Assembly (NCBI GenBank): GCA_016285215.1 | Contig: JAEEQI010000022.1 | Coordinates: 1-19,708, forward strand | Origin: Bacteroidales bacterium | GTDB taxonomy: Bacteria; Bacteroidota; Bacteroidia; Bacteroidales; UBA932 | DNA: 19,708 nt | Direction of reading: 5' to 3' | Shown: positions 14,958 to 19,708 of the stretch, one piece after another | Layout: each line of letters begins with the position of its first letter | Position numbering within the stretch: the first letter of the stretch is position 1 | Notes under the pieces: generated by a model | What the model was told of the DNA's origin: nothing | Database searches by the model: none | What the model saw: the letters and a program-made list of their open reading frames with translations, nothing else | Program-made: the position numbers and the translations under genes

Positions 14958-17039
14958 TTAATAGAAGCGGGCGCGATTGTCCTTGACCGTCTTATCCATC
15001 ATGATGGGAAGGATCATCTGGTCGTAGTAGGAGGCGAAGCGGGCCTGGGCGGCCTTGGCATCGTCCTCGGTGTAGTAGGAACCCATCTCACGACCGTTGA
15101 CCTGGAACACATAAGCGCCCATCAGACCGGCCACGGGACCGTTCATCTTGCCTTCCTTGGCGGCAGCCACGGCACCGATGAAAGCGGGCTCGGTGGCAGG
15201 GGCCGAAGAGGTGGAGAAGGTGACGTCCGTAATGTTGGAAACGGGGGTGCCCACTTTCTCAGCCACAGCCTCCAGGTTGGTGAGACCCTCAATCTGGGCA
15301 GCCACATCCTGGGCGTGCTTCTGAGCGTACTTTTCACGGTAAACCTGGGAACGGATGGTCTCGTAAACCTCGTTCATAGGGGCGATACCCTCCTTGTGAG
15401 CCTTCTCAACGGCAATCACAAAGTAGTACTTGTTGTCCACGGGGATCACATCGGAAACCTTTCCGGGCTTGTTGTTGAAGGCCCAGCGGGTTACTTCCTT
15501 GGCGTGGGAGATGGCGCCATAGCTGTCCGTAGCTTCGTTGATATTGAGGCTGCGGGCGTAGATGCCGGTGGTGTCGCAAACGGTCTTGAAGTTTTCCAGT
15601 TTGCCCTGGGAACGAACGGCCAGCAGACGGGCCTGCTCGGAGATGGCGCGCTCAGTCTCCTTGGAGATGGCGGCTTCCTTCTCGAAGATGGCCACCTTCT
15701 TCTTGGCAACGGGAGCAGTAGCCTTAACCACTTCCACCACGTGGGAGCCATACTGGGTGTTCAGAACGAAGGGAACGCCCACTTTGGCTTCCAGAACGGG
15801 CTCGAAGCCCTTGATCATAATATTCTTGGTCATCCAACCCAGATTACCCATCTCACCGTCCTGGGCGTTGCCCTTGTCGGCGGAATAGAGGGTGGCCAGG
15901 GTGGAGAAGTTGTTCTTGTTCACAACGCCCAGGAGGCTGTCGGCCTGGTGCTTGGCGTTTTCACCCACCAGCATAATGTGACGGACATACACGGAATCCG
16001 GCAGGGAGGCGCTGTCCATAATACGGGCGGCGTAGAAAGTTTCACCGGACTGGTAGACGGGGGAAACACCCTCCTTGTTGGCGCTTACGAAAGCGTCAAT
16101 GTCTGCGTTCACGGTGCGGAGTTCACCGGCCTTGTACCAGGTATCTTCCCACTTGCGGTCGGAATTCTTCTGGAGGAAGGCGCGCATATTATCGGTGGTG
16201 GAGAACTCGTCGTACAGACCTACGAACTTGGCGTTGCTGTTGGCAATGTCTTCCTGGGAAGGCTTGAGCTCATAAACGGCATAGCGGATGTCGCGGTTGG
16301 CTACCTGACGGAAACCGTCCTTGTGGTTGTTGTAGAACTTCTCAACCTCGGCCTTGGTAACCACAACGGTGGAATCCTCCGGGAAGAAGGTGCCGGGGAC
16401 CATTACGAAGTCAACGTTGGCGGTGGTGTTGTTCTCCTCGATGGCGCGCTTGCGCTCAAGGGCGTTCACATAGGTGCCGGCGTTGAACAGGCCGATGTAT
16501 TTCTCGTTGAAACGGTTGGAGCGAACGGCGGTCTGGAGGTAGTCGCGGATCTGACGATAGGCTTCGCTGGTCTCTGCGCCTTCCATAAGCTCGCGGACGC
16601 GGTCGATGGAGAAGGAACCGTCCTCGTCATAGAAGCCGTAGAAGCTGGACACAACCGGGGAGATGTTGTCACCCACAAACATATCAATCTGTTCCTGCTG
16701 ACCCACGTGGATGCCGGCCTTCTCGATGGTGGGGATTACCAGATAACGGTCCACCATATTCTGCCAGGACATTTCACGAAGCTGGTTCTGGTCTTCTTCG
16801 GAAGAAGAGGAGGCGCCGGAAATCATTTTGCGGACCTCGTCAAACTGACGAACCTCGTTGTCAAACTGCAGGTAAGAGATAGATTTCCCATTGATTTTGC
16901 CGACATCGTTCTTGGAAGAAGTAGACTGGATGGTCTGGATGATGTCGGACGGGTTCACAAGGAAGAGTAAAAGACCGAAGGCAATGATGAGGGATGCACC
17001 AATGCCAAACTTAGTTCTGATGGTCTCAAGAGCTGCCAT
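14958..17039 (-). CDS. ppiD: Membrane-anchored SurA/PpiD-type peptidyl-prolyl isomerase and chaperone
   Basis: A 693-residue periplasmic folding factor held in the inner membrane by one N-terminal helix (about 13-29, IGASLIIAFGLLLFLV). A SurA-N-like helical chaperone region (about 40-250, starting GKINGKSISYLQFDNEV) precedes a parvulin domain at roughly 345-440. The parvulin domain has VYVRHIML, MGNLGWM around W402, FEPVLEAKVG and YGSHVVEVV. A second, more degenerate parvulin-like region may occupy 470-580. The length and order match the PpiD-like proteins common in Bacteroidota, which help outer-membrane and secreted proteins fold. A -7 box lies in the 99-base gap upstream, and ychF follows after 17 bases. 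The symbol is assigned by architecture; orthology with E. coli PpiD is likely but not exact. Confidence 0.9.
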   Translation of the reverse strand: MAALETIRTKFGIGASLIIAFGLLLFLVNPSDIIQTIQSTSSKNDVGKINGKSISYLQFDNEVRQFDEVRKMISGASSSSEEDQNQLREMSWQNMVDRYLVIPTIEKAGIHVGQQEQIDMFVGDNISPVVSSFYGFYDEDGSFSIDRVRELMEGAETSEAYRQIRDYLQTAVRSNRFNEKYIGLFNAGTYVNALERKRAIEENNTTANVDFVMVPGTFFPEDSTVVVTKAEVEKFYNNHKDGFRQVANRDIRYAVYELKPSQEDIANSNAKFVGLYDEFSTTDNMRAFLQKNSDRKWEDTWYKAGELRTVNADIDAFVSANKEGVSPVYQSGETFYAARIMDSASLPDSVYVRHIMLVGENAKHQADSLLGVVNKNNFSTLATLYSADKGNAQDGEMGNLGWMTKNIMIKGFEPVLEAKVGVPFVLNTQYGSHVVEVVKATAPVAKKKVAIFEKEAAISKETERAISEQARLLAVRSQGKLENFKTVCDTTGIYARSLNINEATDSYGAISHAKEVTRWAFNNKPGKVSDVIPVDNKYYFVIAVEKAHKEGIAPMNEVYETIRSQVYREKYAQKHAQDVAAQIEGLTNLEAVAEKVGTPVSNITDVTFSTSSAPATEPAFIGAVAAAKEGKMNGPVAGLMGAYVFQVNGREMGSYYTEDDAKAAQARFASYYDQMILPIMMDKTVKDNRARFY

Positions 17040-17109
17040 TTTGTTATTATTTTTGTATTATTTCCTTATTTTTCCTCTGCTATGCCCAAAAAGGTAAGCA
17101 TAAGGGCTG

Positions 17110-17117
17110 CAAAGTTA
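17110..17117 (-). promoter_or_regulatory. Bacteroidota -7 promoter box for the ppiD-ychF pair
   Basis: The minus strand reads TAACTTTGCA, a full match to TAnnTTTG(C), in the 99-base gap after lptC. It implies a leader of roughly 65 bases and a separate promoter for ppiD-ychF. No -33 TTTG is clear. The leader is A-rich near the start codon. Confidence 0.6.
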
Positions 17118-17138
17118 CTAATTTTCTTCTAAATACCA

Positions 17139-17765
17139 CTATTTTTTTAACAGAGGGCCAATAAAATTCACGGAGTCAATAATCACACGGGTGCTGTCGC
17201 TCTCGATGATGAACTCATTGTCGAAAGGTTTGAGCAGAATGGCGTTGCGGGCCATTTCGTCCGAGCGCATCCCGTATCCCTGCATATAACCGGAGGGCGA
17301 AGACATCTTTACGTAGCAGTCGGTCCAGATTTCCTCCTTGGCACCGTCCCAGTAGAGGGTGTCGGTTTCCATAGTCTCCTGCTTGATGATGTTCTTTACC
17401 ACCACGTTGCCAAAGGCGCTCCAGAGCTCCCCTTTTCCGCGAAGACTCTTGTCGTGGCGGGCCTTGCGGGCCACAATGGTGGTTTCCAGCAGGCCTTCCT
17501 CCGAATAACCGTAAATCTTAATACCCTTGGGAAAGAGGTCAAAAGTCACTGTATCGTGCTCAAAAACCTCCATTCTGGGCGTTTCTACGCGCATTTTGAG
17601 CTTACCGTTCTCCGTGCGCACAAAGAACATATCGTCCACCGTCTGGACCGGCGTCTGGTCCAGATCCAGTTTCTCGGCTTCTGTCAGGTTTCCCTTACAG
17701 GAATAAACGACGAAAGCAAGCGCCAGAGCGCTTGCTATTGTCTTCAATATGTTGCGAGAGTTCAC
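17139..17765 (-). CDS. lptC: LPS export protein LptC, lipoprotein form
   Basis: LptC is the periplasmic bridge component of the LptB2FGC-A machine that moves LPS to the outer membrane. The 208-residue protein starts with a GTG that shares its first base region with the preceding TAG (TAGTG), so translation is coupled to the TPR gene. The N-terminus has a hydrophobic run and a lipobox VVYSC with C23 as the likely lipidated residue, common for Bacteroidota LptC, whereas the E. coli protein has a TM helix. The beta-jellyroll features PRMEVFEHDTVTFDLFPKGI, KARHDKSLRGKGELW and GNVVVKN resemble the LptC/OstA fold. There is no other lpt gene in the window; neighbours are an outer-membrane barrel, a TPR protein and a PpiD-like chaperone. 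Confidence 0.87.
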   Translation of the reverse strand: MNSRNILKTIASALALAFVVYSCKGNLTEAEKLDLDQTPVQTVDDMFFVRTENGKLKMRVETPRMEVFEHDTVTFDLFPKGIKIYGYSEEGLLETTIVARKARHDKSLRGKGELWSAFGNVVVKNIIKQETMETDTLYWDGAKEEIWTDCYVKMSSPSGYMQGYGMRSDEMARNAILLKPFDNEFIIESDSTRVIIDSVNFIGPLLKK

Positions 17766-19099
17766 TAGCGGCCGCTGACACGCACCGTGGTGAAGGCGGA
17801 CATACCGCCGCAGGAAACGGTGTAGGACTGACCTGCGCTGAGGTCGTACATAAAGATCTCAGATGCCGGCGGATAGTACTTGGTAACGTTGGCGATAGCG
17901 GTGGAGGCGTCATCGGCAATGGAAGGATCTGCGTTACGGGCCTTCTGATAGTAGTCCGTAGCGGCCCAGTAGCGGGCGTACTTGTCCACTTCACCGGAGC
18001 AGGAAGCCGAAGCCCAGAGGTTACCCAGGATCATATAGGCCTTTCCGGCATAACCGTAGTCCATATCCACGGCCTTCTTGGCGCACTCGCTGGCCTTGCT
18101 GCGCATATTGTTCTTGTAAGCGAAGGCGGCGAGCTCATAGTAGTACTGAGCGTCGGTGGCCTCGTCGGACTCGTCGGAGGCGATGGCCTCTTCCAGGTAA
18201 CGGCAGGCGTCAGCAACATTGTCGCGGGCGGCGTTCAGACGGTACAGACCGTAGGCGCTGCGATAGGAAGGATCCAGCTTGTACATAGCGGTCACGGCCT
18301 TGAGATAGAGGTCGTTGGAGGCGCAGTCTTCGGCGGAGTTCATAAGCTTCACAATGTTGGAAACCAGAGCCAGGTTGTTGGGATCGGCCTCGAAACGGGG
18401 GCCGAAGATGGCGAGGAGGTTCTCGCAGGAAGCGACCTTGCTCTCTGCAAAGATGGACTCGATGGCGGCCTTTACCTTGGCGATGTCTTCTTTCTCGGCG
18501 TCATTCTTGGGGGTAGCACCCTCGATGTTGGCGGTAACCTTGTCGTAGGTGGCAATCACATCGTCTGCGCTGAGCTTGTTCTCGCGATACAGGTTAATGG
18601 CAGACTGGAGCAGGTTTACCTGCAGGGGGCCATTGGCCTGGGAGCCCAACTCGTCCACAATCTCGCCCAGGTTCTTGTAAGCGAAGGCGGCGTCGTTGCT
18701 GCGGTAGTTGATGATGTGCTGACCCTTGTTATTCAGAATGGACGTTCTGTTCTTGGGGTAGGCGGCCATACGCTGATCCTGGAGGGTGAGGATGGTGTCT
18801 ACAATGGCGCTCCGGGCGGCAGCATCCTTGGTCTGGTTGTACAGACGGGTCATAAGGGTGGTACCGTGGATGAACATATTCTGGGAGGCCGTAGGAGGAC
18901 ATACGGCATAAGCCTTACGCCAGTTGGGCAGGGCAGAGTCGTAGTTCTTCTGCTTGTAGTACTCCTGGTAATAGTTCAGGTAGAGCACGCAGTCCGCGCT
19001 GTCTTTGCCGTGGCCAAAACGGGAGCCACCCTGTGCAAAGGCATTCTGACCGGAGAAAACGGCCATAGCGGCGAAGAAAATCAGAGCTAATTTTTTCAT
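17765..19099 (-). CDS. Exported tetratricopeptide-repeat protein
   Basis: A 444-residue alpha-helical secreted protein. Residues 1-22 are a signal peptide (MKKLALIFFAAMAVFSGQNAFA, cleaved before QGG). The mature part starts with a conserved YYQEYYKQKNYDSALPNWRKAY segment and contains several TPR-like helix pairs rich in Ala and Tyr at about 160-400, such as YYYELAAFAYKNNMRSKASECAKKAV. A short beta-rich C-terminal tail ends YTVSCGGMSAFTTVRVSGR. The role is unknown; in Bacteroidota similar proteins lie beside an outer-membrane barrel gene and lptC, suggesting a scaffold in envelope assembly. The stop overlaps the lptC GTG by one base. The ATG lies 45 bases downstream of the barrel gene, with no promoter seen between. 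Confidence 0.82.
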   Translation of the reverse strand: MKKLALIFFAAMAVFSGQNAFAQGGSRFGHGKDSADCVLYLNYYQEYYKQKNYDSALPNWRKAYAVCPPTASQNMFIHGTTLMTRLYNQTKDAAARSAIVDTILTLQDQRMAAYPKNRTSILNNKGQHIINYRSNDAAFAYKNLGEIVDELGSQANGPLQVNLLQSAINLYRENKLSADDVIATYDKVTANIEGATPKNDAEKEDIAKVKAAIESIFAESKVASCENLLAIFGPRFEADPNNLALVSNIVKLMNSAEDCASNDLYLKAVTAMYKLDPSYRSAYGLYRLNAARDNVADACRYLEEAIASDESDEATDAQYYYELAAFAYKNNMRSKASECAKKAVDMDYGYAGKAYMILGNLWASASCSGEVDKYARYWAATDYYQKARNADPSIADDASTAIANVTKYYPPASEIFMYDLSAGQSYTVSCGGMSAFTTVRVSGR

Positions 19100-19144
19100 A
19101 TTTACTGTTTTTTGAATTTGTCTAATTTCAATCCCCGTGCCATA

Positions 19145-19708
19145 CTATTGATAAGCACGCTTCTGGAACCAGATGTCAAAGATATTGAATCCGAGGTTAA
19201 AACCAAAATAATTCTCCTTTACCTGGGAGGTGGCCAGGCCGCGTCTTCCAAACTCAAATCCTACGCTGAGGCCATTGTACCAGCGGAAAACGGGAAGGGT
19301 CATACCCAAAGTAACACCCAAAGAATTCACGTGGGCGCCGTCTACGGTGTAGTACGACTGATCATAATAAGCTCCTACGCGATAAGTGCAGCGGCGAAGG
19401 AAATAACGGATATCGTTTCTGTTGGGGGTGAACTCCACGCCGGCCCGGACGGACTGTCCCACCGACGGGGCAAACACCACGTCTCCCACGTTGGAGAAAC
19501 CCTTTACTTGATCTATTTTACTGTTGCTCCAGTTGGTGCGGGTGTAGTCTATCTCGGCCAGGAAGCTGTCTCCCTTGCGGTAGCTTACGCCCACTCCCAG
19601 CTCGTCTCCCATACGGAGACCCTCGCTGTTGAGATCCTTTACATCGGCCACTTTGTCGTAGCTTCCCAGTTCGCGGTAATGGACGGTGTGACCCCGCATA
19701 GCGGAAGA
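19145..19708 (-). CDS. Outer-membrane beta-barrel protein, 3' part (5' end outside window)
   Basis: The frame is open to the right edge, giving 187 visible C-terminal residues; the first Met at 19699 is internal. The sequence alternates aromatic and polar residues in strand-sized blocks (SVRAGVEFTP, YRVGAYYDQSYY, VNSLGVTLGMTLPVF, LSVGFEFGRRG, YFGFNLGFNIFDIWFQK) and ends with a basic-aromatic tail. This is the pattern of a Bacteroidota outer-membrane barrel, similar to a conserved FadL/OmpP1-like family whose gene often precedes a TPR protein and lptC. Loops with NRNDIRYFLRR are probably periplasmic turns. Substrate and function cannot be deduced from this part. It is probably the first visible gene of the operon running into the TPR protein and lptC. 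Confidence 0.78.
   Translation of the reverse strand, partial: SSAMRGHTVHYRELGSYDKVADVKDLNSEGLRMGDELGVGVSYRKGDSFLAEIDYTRTNWSNSKIDQVKGFSNVGDVVFAPSVGQSVRAGVEFTPNRNDIRYFLRRCTYRVGAYYDQSYYTVDGAHVNSLGVTLGMTLPVFRWYNGLSVGFEFGRRGLATSQVKENYFGFNLGFNIFDIWFQKRAYQ

Noticed and set aside
17732..19090. A 452-codon open frame on the plus strand across the TPR gene
   Set aside because: Its composition is Gly/Val/Leu-rich without motifs, whereas the minus-strand frame has a signal peptide and helical repeats and fits the operon. It is treated as a shadow frame.
1..19708. Low count of CTAG (about five sites seen)
   Set aside because: CTAG scarcity is common in many bacteria and is weaker here than the CATG depletion, so it is not reported as a separate finding.
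1..19708. Possible defence island, mobile element, CRISPR array or structural RNA
   Set aside because: I saw no direct-repeat arrays, transposase or integrase motifs, tRNA or rRNA sequence, or abrupt change in codon style; all genes look like native core genes.

Overview
The window is a gene-dense, GC-rich stretch of chromosome from a member of the Bacteroidota, most likely order Bacteroidales. The evidence is the set of lineage-typical families: a DUF5106/thioredoxin-like lipoprotein, an LptC lipoprotein beside a TPR protein and an outer-membrane barrel, and a large propeller-barrel protein. In addition, every intergenic gap that needs a promoter carries the Bacteroidota -7 box TAnnTTTG. A Rikenellaceae-like gut bacterium would fit the high GC, but that is only a guess. 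I see 16 protein genes (two cut by the window edges), no rRNA or tRNA genes, no CRISPR array, no insertion sequence and no prophage. The largest non-coding gap is 174 bases.

Layout. 1-1836 (+) is the 3' part of mutS. 1838-4554 (-) is a translationally coupled pair of paralogous sodium:neurotransmitter-symporter family (NSS) transporters. 4629-6969 (+) is a tight thyA-folA-galM operon (thymidylate synthesis, folate recycling, aldose 1-epimerase), read divergently from the transporters. 6970-7926 (-) is a DUF5106/thioredoxin-like lipoprotein. It diverges from 7969-10986 (+), a 1005-residue secreted protein with a metallopeptidase-like N-terminus, a propeller-like middle and an outer-membrane barrel end. 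10983-12723 (-) is galK followed by an overlapping CpXC-type zinc-ribbon gene. 12898-13851 (+) is an exported endonuclease/exonuclease/phosphatase-family protein. 13837-19708 (-) is an envelope-biogenesis cluster, in transcription order: outer-membrane barrel protein (cut by the edge), TPR protein, LptC, a PpiD/SurA-type folding factor, then the GTPase YchF.

How they work together. ThyA produces dihydrofolate and FolA reduces it, so their fusion into one operon is metabolically direct. GalM and GalK are the first two Leloir-pathway steps but lie in separate operons. The right-hand cluster serves delivery of LPS and proteins to the outer membrane.

The gene content is mostly ordinary core genome and I do not see a clear new multi-gene system. 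The strongest unexplained signal is at word level: the palindrome CATG occurs only three times in 19.7 kb by my reading, where about 75 would be expected. Synonymous codons before Met are visibly biased to avoid it, and two of the three survivors sit on start codons directly behind promoters. Other points worth attention are leaderless-looking promoters, two divergent promoter pairs of identical geometry, convergent genes whose stops abut or overlap without room for terminators, and the HEPRH-containing barrel protein.
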